54,624 bases of DNA from Gnetum montanum (taxonomy: Eukaryota; Streptophyta; Gnetopsida; Gnetales; Gnetaceae), in the NCBI GenBank assembly GCA_015680685.1, contig MNCI01000996.1, positions 1,260-55,883 on the forward strand, in the 5' to 3' direction. Positions within the stretch are counted from its first letter, which is position 1. Each line of letters begins with the position of its first letter. The translations under genes were made by a program, and so were the position numbers. The notes under the pieces are model-generated. The model made no database searches. It was not told the DNA's origin and was given only the letters and a program-made list of their open reading frames with translations. Shown in pieces: positions 43,121 to 54,489 of this stretch.

Positions 43121-43515
43121 CTATTGGATAGTAGAAATGTGCATGGTATGAGTTTTGAAAACATCCGTAAGAAAATTAGCAAATATTCTTGGTAACATTT
43201 GTAACAAATCAATCAAATTTGGAGGTGTAATATCCTCATCTTTAATTGTCAAAAACCATTGATGTCCTCCATCTATGTGTAATGTGCTTAAATGTATGAT
43301 ACTGCATGAAAATGTGTTCATTTTCAATGTTATTTGTATTGCAGAGTTGACATATTTGTTCTTCACAAGGAATTTTGAACCATATTGCCATATTTGAGTG
43401 TATGTAGCTAGCATTTGAGTGATACAAGCAAAGCATATGCTTGTGCAAGAAACCATTCTTACATTGTTAAATTTTCTCCAAAAAATTTGAGATGGCAAGT
43501 CTAGCATCAAATAAA
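43121..43515 (-). pseudogene. LINE fragment with zinc-binding C-terminal motif
   Basis: The minus strand, frame starting near 43448, reads ASYIHSNMAIWFKIPCEEQI then CQLCNTNNIENEHIFM. This is the R/E-E-ICxxCxxxxxENExHF motif found after the RT domain of many LINEs. A neighbouring frame is open for 129 codons over the same bases. No RT core remains. It is AT-rich and unlike the GC-rich L1 of intron 11. Confidence 0.55.
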
Positions 43516-44140
43516 GACTGCTTGTGTTTTCTAGAGTAGAATACTTTTTGGTTGCTTTCTAGTTTAATAAACTAGGTATTTAAAGCATCAAGGGTTTAAT
43601 TAGTGTATGACATTAATTTATCAAAGGTCATTTTACCTTTTAATTATATTTGCCCATATTCCATGAGGCAAGAAAATAAGGTGTTGTAGATGAATGTAAT
43701 TTAGTAGGTGGATTTGTTGAAATCTAAATATTTTATGAATAATATGAGAAATTAAGGTTACATTATTTGATGAAAACAAAGATGATGCATTAAAACAAAG
43801 AGAGGAGGATTAATTTATTAGTTCTCAAGAAATCAAGAAAATTATTTCTATTCCAATGTGACTCTTTGTATGATTGGGTGTAGAAAACATAAAAACTAAT
43901 TAGTATATTAAAAATGGAAGCACATTATCTTCAAGTTTATACTAAAAAATGGAATAATATGCAAAGTGAGTATAGAATATGCTAATTATGCTTACTACAA
44001 GTCATTGAAGAATGACGTATATTATTTGAATGTTGTTGAACAAAATTTTTATAAGAAAGTGTCATATATTATTAGAATGTTGTTGGTGGTAAATTATAGT
44101 TTTGTATAGTTTTACATTAAACAATAAGTAATGCCAGAAA
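43516..44140. other. unassigned AT-rich sequence
   Basis: No frame, element end or repeat recognised. Confidence 0.3.
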
Positions 44141-44179
44141 ATAAAGACTTATTATAGATATAGAATCTTTCTAGCAAGA

Positions 44180-44510
44180 GGTACAAACTTTGTTGAAAAT
44201 AAAAAAGTTTGAAGATCAATTAAAAGACATATTACTAGAGGTTGCAAAAAATATTATTATGCAACAAATGGTTATGGGTAAGAAGAAGTGGTTTAATAAA
44301 GAATGTCCACAAATAAGGTCAGCTATTAAAAATTCCTATTAAAAAAAAAAAACTTTGGATAAGAACTACATGAAATTGCTGTAAAAGGGAAAAAGAACAT
44401 TTCTAAAAGATCACCAAAAGAATATAGTGCTAATGATAATGCAAGATCCATGAAATTTTTGGTAACTTTTTAGAAATAAAGTTTCTCTAAACAATGATAT
44501 TTCATTTACA
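44180..44510 (+). pseudogene. LINE ORF2 fragment (endonuclease-RT linker)
   Basis: The frame gives FEDQLKDILLEVAKNIIM, then KKKWFNKECPQIRSAIKNSY, stop, and further basic text (MKLL, KGKRTFLKDHQKN). The W-F-x-x-E-C block with a basic helix after it is the usual linker before the RT domain of LINEs. Orientation is opposite to the fragment at 43121-43515. Decayed by stops. Confidence 0.5.
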
Positions 44511-44724
44511 TAGATATAAAAGTTTTACAAAAATTTGTTTCATTATTGAAACACCGTAAAGAAAATTTGTGTTACAATCCATGTCAAAAATTCATTATGG
44601 AAATATAAAGGCAAATACAATTGTCTTATTTTCCCCAAAATCTTACATTATGGCCTTGTATTACTAGAATTTAAGGCAGTTTTTAATGTAAGATATGAGG
44701 TGCGTAGCCTATATACTATAGATC

Positions 44725-44850
44725 TCATACATCCTAGCTTATAGAGGCTAACAAATACTTCACAAGCTATAAAATGCCTTATTTTCTAGCTTGTGGAAGC
44801 TACAAAATCCATGTATGCTAGCTTGTGGGGGTAAAAGTGTTTCAAAAGCT
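44725..44850. repeat. short repeat units (CTAGCTT...GCTA)
   Basis: 'cctagcttatagaggctaac' (44730), 'tctagcttgtggaagctac' (44785) and 'gctagcttgtgggggta' (44818) are related, each followed by 'acaaaat'-type text. A small degenerate repeat. Confidence 0.5.
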
Positions 44851-44948
44851 ACAAAATTTGATGTTTTAGCCTTATACATTGAGCATTGTAGTTCCATCTT
44901 TTGGATAGCCCAAACAGACAATGTATAAGATTTGGGCTTTAATCCCAT

Positions 44949-45400
44949 ATGCTGGGCATTCCAGTTTCATATGCTAGGAAACATGCAAGGGTAGCATATA
45001 GAGAACAAAAATTAGCTAAAATTGCTCATATGTTGCGTGGAGGTGTTCCAGGTGCAATGGAATTTGCTAAAAATCTCTCAGCAATCATGATAGAACTAGC
45101 GACAACAAATGAGGGACCCAAGGCCTATTTAAACAAAAATCTATTTCATTGTAAGGATTTTTTGGCATTTTGCATCTATGTTGAACTTGAGACTTTTGAG
45201 CACTGCAAATGGCCAAGAGTTTGCGATGAATATCATCATTTTTTTATAGCGCAGATCACTAGAGTAGGCAAGCAAAGTTAAGGAGCAGATTCATGCAGAT
45301 ACATTGCAGAATACACCCTATGATTGTATCAAAGCTTAAAGATGTTATTGCATATTTTGGGTTTTCTAAAACCTATAATCTGTATTTCCTAAACTTTTGA
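44949..45400 (+). pseudogene. unidentified decayed coding block
   Basis: 110 open codons from the ATG at 44949 to 45281, with normal-looking composition: AYREQKLAKIAHMLRGGVPG near the start, then LSAIMIELATTNEGPKAYLN, and HCKWPRVCDEYHHFFIAQIT near the end. After one-base shifts the text continues as VKEQIHADTLQNTPYDCIK and LKDVIAYFGFSKTYN. The original protein was therefore longer and has been broken by frameshifts. I do not recognise the family; no catalytic motif, zinc finger or membrane segment is evident. It may be a gene fragment carried by a repeat or an old integrated foreign sequence. It sits just before the putative 5' LTR of the Athila-like element. Confidence 0.5.
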
Positions 45401-45776
45401 TTATAACATTTTATTTCATAATATTAATATCAAAGTTGTAGTTCCACAGTTGTTTTGTCATTTTTTTTGTTTATCAACCTATTTTGGTCTTTGGCACTAT
45501 GTTTTAAGATAAAGATGATCATTTGAATTTTTTATCACTTGGTAACAGACCCTTTAAGTCCTCATTTGATTGGCAAGACAGTTTGAGGTGCTCATAGATC
45601 CTTCCTAGGCCCATGGATTTGTGAATAGAACTGTTCCAACAAGGATCTTTGGTGCTTCAGCACTGAATTTTTCCATTGCTATACGAAGAAACCTAAAGTC
45701 TTTAGAATTTGACTAGATCGTTGAGTGAATGCTAGTGATTTGTATGGTTGGACGTAGGGTATACTTGCTACTCATC
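45401..45776 (+). repeat. putative 3' part of the Athila-like 5' LTR
   Basis: Sequence directly upstream of the primer-binding site, ending ...CTACTCATCAT. The LTR's left boundary cannot be fixed without the other LTR, which is not recognisable within the window. Confidence 0.4.
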
Positions 45777-45778
45777 AT

Positions 45779-45796
45779 TGGTGCCGTTGTCAGGGA
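45779..45796 (+). promoter_or_regulatory. Athila-type primer-binding site (tRNA-Asp)
   Basis: TGGTGCCGTTGTCAGGGA differs from the complement of the plant tRNA-Asp 3' end (TGGCGCCGTTGCCGGGGA) at three positions. All three are C-to-T or G-to-A at CpG sites, as expected from methylation decay. Confidence 0.8.
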
Positions 45797-46079
45797 CTCT
45801 AGTTAGTTTCATGCACTATTTAGGATTTAGTGAAAAATCATTCAACATTGTTGGATCAAACCTTAAAGTCACAATCATTCTAACACTAATAATAATTGTA
45901 ACAAAGAACATTGTTAATTTTCTTCTAATCCAAGATATCTTCTTCTCACAGGGATGATTCTTTGCCTAAATTTGAGCACACATCCAATCAAAGGAATGAA
46001 CGATCAAATTAGCTAGTGCCCCAACAATGTTGAGTGGTATATACTCATCCTAATGAGTATGTGCCCAATTTCACCTTCA

Positions 46080-47640
46080 TCATACATTAAGATGATTAGA
46101 TGCAGTAGAGAGACATGGAGGACAACATTGTGTTGCTGCCTGATCAATCAATTTCTATGATGCTCCAACAAACTCTTATAAGGTTGTTCATCTAGGGGAT
46201 CCATGCTGAGTATGTTGTGTAGGATCATGACTCCAAGGATTACCATCCTATTGAAGCATAATGCAAAATCGATTGACAACAGGAGAAATGCTACCAAGCT
46301 GCAAAGGGAAAACAGTTCAATAATTCCTTATTCTTGCTAGGCCAAAAAGATAGTGAGGATTCCTTCTCTAGGGATTCTCATTTCATTGACTCCTCCCCTT
46401 GGTTTCAACAAAGTGGATTTAAACCAGAATTTACAGTCCATTGTAAACAATCTTGGTTCAAGCAAGAATAGGTCTTGTGATCATGGGGGATCCAAAGATA
46501 GGAGTCATGACAGGGACAAGGGCAAGCATCATGATGATGATCATGGCTATGACCATTGAAGAGGGGATGACAGGCATCATGATGCTAGTCCTCTTTTCTC
46601 TTCTTCCTCTAACTCTAATTGAAGTTGTAGAGGATGTGCCCATGATAGGGGTGACCGGCGGGACAAAGATGATCATGATTGTAGAGCCCGTTGGAATGAT
46701 CAAGATTAGGAACATGGGCATTCAATGAAGGCTCACCACCATAAGAGAAGGGGTAGTAGAGGGCATCATAGGAATCATGGCCATCATAGAGGCCATGACT
46801 ATGATGAGCCTTTGCTTGCTACTTGAAACATGTTGAATATCGTACAGGTAGTTAGAATTCCAATAAGGCATGTGAAAGATAGCCCAATAAAGTGCTTGGA
46901 TATGAACAACATTTTCAAGTTTGAAGGGGGATACAATTTAGATTTGTGGAATAATCTACAAGCCTTTCACAATGCTTGTGCCTTGCAAAACATAGAAAAT
47001 GAATGGTAAAAACTTAAGCTATTCCCTAGACCACTCATAAAGGAAGTAGAAAGTTTGTATTACCCTTTAGAGCTAGAATCAATCCGTAGATGGAGCATGG
47101 TGCTTGAGCTATTTAATGACAAATGCTAGACATACTCTTGGGTGTCCAACTTGAGAAAGCAAATCTAAGATTTAAGACAAGAAATACATGAACCCTTGGA
47201 CACAGCCATGGGCAGGTACTATTCCCTTTTGTACCAATGTCTTGGCCATGGTTACTCTCAAAGGGAGCAGCTTTGCCATATCATAGATAGGCTTTGATTA
47301 GAAACAAGGAGAACTCTTGGGGTCTATGCCCAAGGGAGACTGTGAAAATTAAAAGTCCATCAAATCTAAAGGCTCATTTAGTAGGTTGCTAAAGAAGAAG
47401 GAGAACTTAGGAAAAGAGAACGTATGGAGGAGTATAATTAGGATCCTTGCATTTGAAAAAGGGAAGTTTGGTTTGTTGACAATGAGGAGGAGGCACCACT
47501 TGATGAAGTGGTGTAGCAAAAAACCTTGCTGATCTAGAAATATCTCTTCAAAATTTAAGCTAAGGTAGATAAAATATGGCAATGTTTGGATGAAAAGTTC
47601 CAAATGGCTCTAAAAATAGCAAAGGCATCCAAAGAGCAAA
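46080..47640 (+). pseudogene. gag of the Athila-like element
   Basis: The N-terminal part includes a striking His/Asp/Arg-rich stretch (about 46470-46800, e.g. DRSHDRDKGKHHDDDHGYDH). Then comes the gag core: FKFEGGYNLDLWNNLQAFHN at about 46914, FPRPLIKEVESLYYPLE, and a long coiled tail. Several frameshifts and stops. Confidence 0.7.
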
Positions 47641-48559
47641 GTAGTGATCATGATCGCAGGAGAAGGAAGGATGTTGGAAATATCCACTAATGGGGTAAGG
47701 GCAAAGTTGATACCGTAGAGGAGGTTGTGGAGTTCAAATTAGATAATGATGGTGCATGTGACATTTGCCAATATGAACATCCTAAGGGATGTTGCCCTAT
47801 TGTGTCACACTTTTAGGAATCTGGGGTGTACACTTTAAGTCATTGATTGGCAAGAAGGCAAGCACCTAGAAGGTTGCCTTATCCTCAATGCAATCCAAGG
47901 TAGTTCCACCAACAACAAGCTTATTATCCATGTGGAGATCCAACACAAACGTTTGAGTAGTATCATCAATGGCAACACCCATAGCCGTGGGGGATGCCGC
48001 CACCAAGGCACGAGTACCCTTATAAATAGTTTGATCCATATTAATACTATGTTCAACAATCCATGTCTCCACATGACTTTTCTAGTCATGCTTCTTTTCA
48101 GCATCACTATTACCCTCTTGAGTATTATAGAGCTCATTCTCCATCTCCAAGAGGGGAGCTCCCATATCATTATCATCCTCCTCATCCTTTTGTGCATGTC
48201 CCTCCATTTGCAATCCAATTACCACCTACTCCATTAATGTAGGGAAAAAATTCAGTTGAGCTACCACAACATAACACTACCAGGGCCATTAACTTACAGC
48301 TGGCTCTTGAGTTGAGTGGTTCAGAACCCAGACCCAAAAAAGACCATTCTTTCAAACCAGTAGTCCTACAAAGTCCTCATAGACAGCTAATAACCTTGCT
48401 TCTTCCTCATCCTCTACATCCAATCCATTCAATTCCCCTTCAAATCAAACACCTTCCAAAGTGCATACTATCATGCTAATCCATGCTGTAACTGATTGGA
48501 TAAAGGTAGGTCACCTTCCTAGAAAAAATATCTAATCTGGGGAGTTCCTTAATCTATCT

Positions 48560-48840
48560 CCAAAGTGTTAGGAATGAGTTTTGCAAAGCTCTTTTGGATT
48601 CAAGTTCTAGTGTTAATATCATTTCTTATGAGATGTACAAAGCCTGGAACCTACGTCCACTCAAGAAGAGTAACATTCACCTTGAGTTGACAGACCAATC
48701 CATCACTATTTCCTTGGGGTTGGTGGAGGACATTGTGACTACTATCTATGGATGGTCCTATCTTGCTAACTTCCTAGTATGTGTGGATAGCTGCAAGGGA
48801 GACTTCCCATTCATTAGGATGGCTAAGTACCATTGATGCA
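48560..48840 (+). pseudogene. retropepsin (protease) of the Athila-like element
   Basis: Reads FCKALLDSSSSVNIISYEMY, then LELTDQSITISLGLVEDIV. This is the aspartic-protease block in which the usual ALLDSGAS has become LDSSSS, with the catalytic Asp kept but Gly lost. The frame is open from 48594 to 48836. It would cleave the polyprotein. Confidence 0.75.
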
Positions 48841-49479
48841 TGGTTGGGAATTGGAGATCTTTCCTTGGAGATTTCCAAAGAAAATGCATTTGGAAATATT
48901 GAGAAGAAGAGAGTTCCATGCATCGCGTATAGTGATACAAGGTGCAATGGTGTGTAGAAACTATGAGTCATAAAAAGCATATCAATCATAGCATGTAGAC
49001 AATGTGTAAAAGAATCTAAAATTCAAAGGTGCCTATACGTAGCAACCACAAAATAGGAGGACATCCAATGGCTGACAATTGATCCTAAAAGCACCACACT
49101 TTGCGTGGAACCCACTAAGAATTTAACATGTGCCTATGTTGAAGGCATGGATGAACTAGAGTAAGTTCATCACCAACTCTATAATCATGAACTTGATGAT
49201 ACTTATTGGGAAGAGTTGGAGATCTTTAAGAATTTTAAATAGGAGTCTTCGGAGTTGAAAACTCTCCCTACTGGCATGGAATATGCATTTTTGAAAAATT
49301 GTAAGTCAGTGATAATCAATTCCAACCTTGCTCTTGAACAAAAAGAGATGCTATTGAAGGTGGTTAATAAATGGCCAATATCCTTTGATTGGTCACATCC
49401 TAAACTCATTGGGATTGATCCTTGAATATGCCAACATTGCATCTATACTAATCCTTTTATAAAGCCAAAGGTAGTTGTA

Positions 49480-50170
49480 ATGGTGGTTGAATCCTAGGTT
49501 GAAGTCAAGGAGGAGATTGAACAACTCCTCAAGGTAGGGTTCATCTATTCCATTGTAGATAGCGAGTGGGTTAGTCCACTCACAATCATGCCAAAGAAAG
49601 GTGACAACTAGAGGGTCTATATTAATTTCAGGTTGTTGAATATGACAACCTACAAAGATAATTTAACATTACCATTTATGGACCAGATGTTGGACATTAT
49701 TTCTAGGAATTACTATTATAGCTTTTTGGATGGTTATAGTGGCTAAAACCAAATTTAGATCGCACTAGAGGATCAGGCCAAGACTACATTCACAAGTCCT
49801 TGGGAAACTTTTGCATATAGAAAGATGCCTTTTAGTTTGTGCAATGCCCCTGCAACATTCCAACACCTTGTCTTGAGCATTTTTCAATAATATATTGGTA
49901 GTGGGGTGGAATTCTTTATGGATGACTTCTCGACCTATGGTGCTACATTTGAGCAAGCCCTGGACCACCTTGAACAAGTGCAAAAGTGCATGGAGATCAA
50001 TCTTTAGCTTAATTGGCAAAAGAACCATCTGATGGCCCAGAAGAGCATTGTGTTAGGGCATGGAATCTCACAAGTAGGGATTGAGGTGAACCCTGAAAAG
50101 TTTAGGGTCATCCAAGGAATCATCCATCAGCCAAAAATCATTAAAGATGTCTGATCATTCCTTGGTTACA
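49480..50170 (+). pseudogene. reverse transcriptase of the Athila-like element
   Basis: Conserved RT blocks in order: EVKEEIEQLLKVGFIYSIVD, SEWVSPLTIMPKKGDN, LPFMDQMLDII, YSFLDGYSG, TFAYRKMPFSLCNAPATFQH, and the active site FFMDDFSTYG (about 49912-49940), followed by VLGHGIS. In-frame stops break it in several places. Confidence 0.88.
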
Positions 50171-50720
50171 TTGGCTACTACTGGCGATTCATAGAGAATT
50201 TTTTTAAAGATTTGGAACTTACAAAGAAAGATGTTTTGTTCATATGGATGAAAAAAAGCAAAAAGGAATTCCAGCAACTTAAATAAAAAATTGTAGAAAA
50301 TCCATTTCTACAAGCACCTAATTGGTCTTGACCATTTCACATCATGATGGATGCATTGAACTATGCCTTGAAAGCCATGCTTATGTAGTTGGATGGTTAG
50401 AAATGTCCATACTACATCCACTACATAAGCCAAAGCATTGTGGGTGCATAACTCAACTACACCACAATAGAGAAAGAGCTAATGATGGTGGTGTATTCCT
50501 TATAGAAGTTAAGGAACTATGTGCTTGGATATAATGTGTTTGTGCACATGGAACATAATTCCATTTTCTTCCTAATGAATAAACCAACGGTGAGCCCCCA
50601 TGTCATACGATGGCCTGTAATCTTGCAAAAATTCAATCCCACCATGATAGATCGAAAGGGGATCGAGAATGTAATCACCGATCGCTTGTCTTAGTTATGA
50701 TGGGATAATAAAGAGAAAAA
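50171..50720 (+). pseudogene. RNase H of the Athila-like element
   Basis: After SFLGYIGYYWRFIENF comes an RNase H domain with PFHIMMDALNYAL (first Asp in place), NYTTIEKELMMVVYSL (catalytic Glu region) and LGYNVFVHMEHNSIFFL (usual TDH changed to MEH). Interrupted by stops. Confidence 0.8.
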
Positions 50721-50849
50721 GAGCTTACTTTTTGATTAGTTTCTTGATGAACTCCTCTTTGCTGGTGTGATAAATGAACAGGTTCCCAATGAACCTACAT
50801 GGTATAATGACATCATCACTTATCTTCGCACTCAAGAGACACCACAAGA

Positions 50850-52050
50850 GTTAGACTACAGGAAGAAACAATAGTTTCTTCATTAGGCCAAACACTCCAT
50901 GGAGATCAATAGACACCTTTATAAGGTGTGTGTCCATGGCCTAGTTCATTGGTGTGTTCTTGATGCTGACTAACTATGCGTTTTCCAAGATGCTCACAAG
51001 GTCCCTTGTGGGGGCCACTATGCTAGGAGACACATGGCTATTAAGATCTTGATGGTAGGGTGTTATTGGCCAAATCTCTTCAAGGACACCCATCAATTCA
51101 TCTACTCTTGTGAATGTTGTCAACACGAAGCTGGGATGACTACTCAAATGGTGGGACCTTAGCAATGGATTCAACCACTGAAACTCTTCAACATCTATGG
51201 CATAGATTTCATGGGTCCCATCACACCCATGTGGAAAAACAAGGTGTACATAATAATCATTATTAACTATTGTATAAAATGAGAAAAATTAACAACCATC
51301 ACTGATTGTACATCTTCTACTACTACATGGTTTGTACAACAAAATGTTGTAAAGAGGTTTGGGGTGCCATGTGCATTGATTTTTGATAATGGTACTCACT
51401 TTATAGGCACCACCTTTTGAAAGCTCATGCAACGATTGTAGGTTGAACATAAACTAACAATACCCTACCACCCTTAAGCCAAAATTCAAGCAAAGGTTAC
51501 CAATACAGAGATCTCAAAAATCCCAACAAGAACAAATATAGGAGAGACTAGAGCACAAAACTCAAGAATGCTCTTTGGGCTTAGTACTCAATATGGAAAC
51601 TCCCTATAGGCTACTCTGTCTATGAGCTAGTGTATAGGAAATTACCACTTCCAATTTAATGTGAGCTCCATACACTTTCAACAGCTTGTGACCTTGACCT
51701 TGATCTAAGCCTAGCACAAAAAGAAAGATTGATCAACCTTAACATACTAGATGAGAATAGATTGGTGGCCTAGTCCTTGAATGAAGTGCATAAGGCATAA
51801 GGCATTCAATAAAAAATGTCATGACCTTAGAATAAGGAAAGTAAAATTTCAACCTAGAGACAAGGTCCTTTACTGGAACCTCACACATGTGCCACAATGA
51901 ATCAAGTTCCAAATATTGTGGGAAGGACCTTTAATCATTTTTGAAACCTTTCCTTCTAGGGCCATGTTGATATAAAAACTTGAGAGCATAAACAAAAAGC
52001 AACTGGTCAACATGCAATAACTTAAACCTTTCCATGAGCCTAAGTAAGCT
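50850..52050 (+). pseudogene. integrase of the Athila-like element
   Basis: Zinc-binding part: HKVPCGGHYARRHMAIKIL, then YWPNLFKDTHQFIYSCECCQ. Catalytic core: YGIDFMGPITPMW (first Asp) and FGVPCALIFDNGTHFIGTTF (second Asp). The region of the third catalytic residue is KVTNTEI. A C-terminal part (RKVKFQPRDKVLYWN, FQILWEGPLIIFETFP) follows at about 51836-51950. Many stops; no chromodomain recognised. Confidence 0.85.
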
Positions 52051-52079
52051 AGTGTAAGCAACACCTCTTTAGATTGACA

Positions 52080-52300
52080 GCCTTGCTTAATCTTTCGGAT
52101 CTCTTCCTTTAAACATAGTTGTGGAGGAGATGGCCATTCATGCTAATCCTATAAGTAGCTCCTCAGTTTTTATACCTTTTTGTTTTACTGTTTCTTTATT
52201 TTATACTTTTTGTTTTACACCTTGTTGATTTTACACCTTTTTGTTTTACACGTTGTTATTTTTTATCATTTTTTGTTTTACAACATCATTAGCATGTCTT
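52080..52300. repeat. non-coding segment with TTTTTGTTTTACAC repeats (copy 1)
   Basis: 'gatctcttcc', then 'gtggaggagatggccat', then 'atgctaatcc', followed by repeated TTTTTGTTTTACACC-like units. A homologous segment lies at the window end. It is part of the 3' non-coding region of the Athila-like element. Confidence 0.75.
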
Positions 52301-53830
52301 ATCTTTTTTTGAATATTTTACAATTTGTTTTATATTTTAATTTATTTTGGTGTGTTTTTCTTATTGTGTTCTAATAAATTGCTTTGTTGCCAACATGACA
52401 CAGTGATGCTGTAGCTGTTTGCTAATGGTGGTTTGTACTTAATGTTTTTGATTACTAATGTCTAATGTCTATTTTTTGAGTTTTAATATTGATAACTAAG
52501 ACAAAGTTTCTTTTTCATGAAATAGGTAGTGAGTTCATACCATCCACCCATCCACAACAATCTATGGTGTTCTTGGTTTTGGAAATATGAGGCTTTTTTC
52601 ATTAATGAAACTTTAACTAACTTGCGGCTTTGGTAGTTTTCAAACTTGGAAAAGATCAAATGGATTGATAAGGGTGTGACTTCAAAGGAACTTAATGCTC
52701 TTTGTATTTTTCTACTTACATGAGTGCATGAGTGTTTTTCATGGATTTCTTACTATTCCATGTTGACGAATAATAGGAAGTTAATAAGTATTTGCATTGT
52801 GTGGTTCCCATCTAAAAATCCATAAAAACATAAAACAATAATTTAAAAAACAAAAAATAAAAAATATGGGAATTCAAAGAACACCCTTTAGAAAAATAAC
52901 AAGCTACAAGCACTAGTTATGGGACTAGAAAGATATGTTGCCCATGCCTAAAGGTCCCCTCTAAATAAGGCCCTTTCTCACATCTTACTTCTATTTTCTT
53001 CTCTAAAAAGGAATGGTTATTGATCTATGGAAGCATTCTTATGTCTTGAGGAGGTGGATTAATTTTAGGGTGCCAATGCAAAGTCATTGAAAGTGGTTGG
53101 TTTTGATATGGACTAAGGATGGACTTTATCGGGTCATTTAACCACAAAATTCACAAGGGATTTCATGTGACCATGAGATGGAACTCCATTCCATCTTCTC
53201 TCTTCATCCATTAATGCTTCCTATAATTCCCCTTAGTGCTAATTTTCATGTTTTGTTCAATGTCTTAGTATAATGTGTTAAAATTCTTAGGTGAATTCTT
53301 TCAGATTCAATCCTTAACTTTTCGTAATCATTAATCAACTATGGGGCCCATGGACTCCTTGGTTTGAGATTATGGAATGGAAAAAAGGGCACAAGCTTGC
53401 TATGGGAAGGATCCGCTTGCATATCTCTTGGTTGGACTAGTTAAGGTTTTTATCCTTAGGCATTCCCACAATCAAATATTTTGTGTGCCTCATCAGTTGC
53501 ATCCAATTGTGCACTCCTTAAGGCATTTCTCCAATAACATTTCATTCTCCCATCATTTCTCCAAATTTTTTGTGAATTCATAAGCCCTCTTCAAGAATTT
53601 TATTGTGTTCATGCCTTTTCTATCTCTTTGTAGACCCCAATTTCATGTTAAAACTCCTTGAATTTTTCAAAATATTGAAAGTGAAAAATTTTCTAGAACA
53701 ACTTTGTCGACAAGACCCTGTATATGCATCCCACCCGTTGACATGATCCCATCAATGGGACCTCATTGATGTAAGGCAAAAACTGTCTATATATACATAG
53801 TGACACAAGAATTTTTCACATTTGAGCCAA
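52301..53830 (+). other. 3' non-coding region of the Athila-like element
   Basis: No coding frame with recognisable motifs; an env-like ORF, known in some Athila elements, is not visible. AT-rich. Confidence 0.5.
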
Positions 53831-53843
53831 AATGAGGGGGGAG
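53831..53843 (+). promoter_or_regulatory. candidate polypurine tract
   Basis: AATGAGGGGGGAG followed by TTGTTGAAC could be the polypurine tract with an LTR starting TGTTGAAC at 53845. No match to the region before 45776 could be seen, so this is tentative. Confidence 0.25.
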
Positions 53844-53844
53844 T

Positions 53845-54489
53845 TGTTGAACTTTTCAAAGTCCAGAATCTTCTAAGAGCCATATCTTCCTAATTGTATG
53901 TTTGATTCACTCCGTTCTTCAATCCTATAGCTACCAAAGGTAAGCAAACCTTAAGATTTTGATCAAAACTTTTTCAAAAATTTTCTAAATCCCAAAAAGG
54001 TTTAACTAAGAAACCAACTTAAAAACATCAAATTATGAGAGTTAAACCCTTTCAATAAGCTCTAGTGACATTAAAAATTAAATAACATTAAAATAATAAT
54101 AAAATAATCAATTTTCCATGGTCAAAACTTAGCCTAAGTGTAACAACCTAACAAGAAAAGGTACTTAAAGATTATAAGTTACACATTATATGCTAATCCT
54201 TGGTTATTTTGTAAACATAGATGGCACTTAAAGTAAGCATGTGCAGGAAGGAGGACAATCCCAACAAAGGGAAAAATAGCCATGAACTAGAAGGGGCCAA
54301 GAATAGCCATGACAGCTTCTCATAAGGGCAAAAAAATATGCATGGAATGAACTAAGGCAACTCATGCCAACAACCATGGCATAGACACATTGGAACGTGA
54401 GCGTTGCCAACTTCCACCCCTGAATCTAAGATCATCATTTGGGAGAAGTTGGGCACTGCTTAGAAATTCAAATAGGCGCTCAATATTTC
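53845..54489. other. unassigned, retroelement-like sequence
   Basis: Either the start of a 3' LTR or the inside of a second related element. The second option is favoured by the homologous segment that follows at 54490. Confidence 0.3.

Larger units (their letters stand above)
45777..53844 (+). mobile_element. Athila-like Ty3/gypsy retrotransposon relic
   Basis: Order: primer-binding site, gag (about 46080-47640), protease (48580-48840), RT (49480-50170), RNase H (50200-50700), integrase (50850 to about 51550, C-terminal part to 52050), then a long non-coding 3' part. The domain order is that of Ty3/gypsy. The tRNA-Asp primer, the FMDDFS active-site text and the LELTDQSITISLGLVEDIV protease text point to the Athila/Tat branch. 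Dozens of stops mean it is inactive. A G-rich polypurine tract at 53831-53843 may mark its end. Confidence 0.85.
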
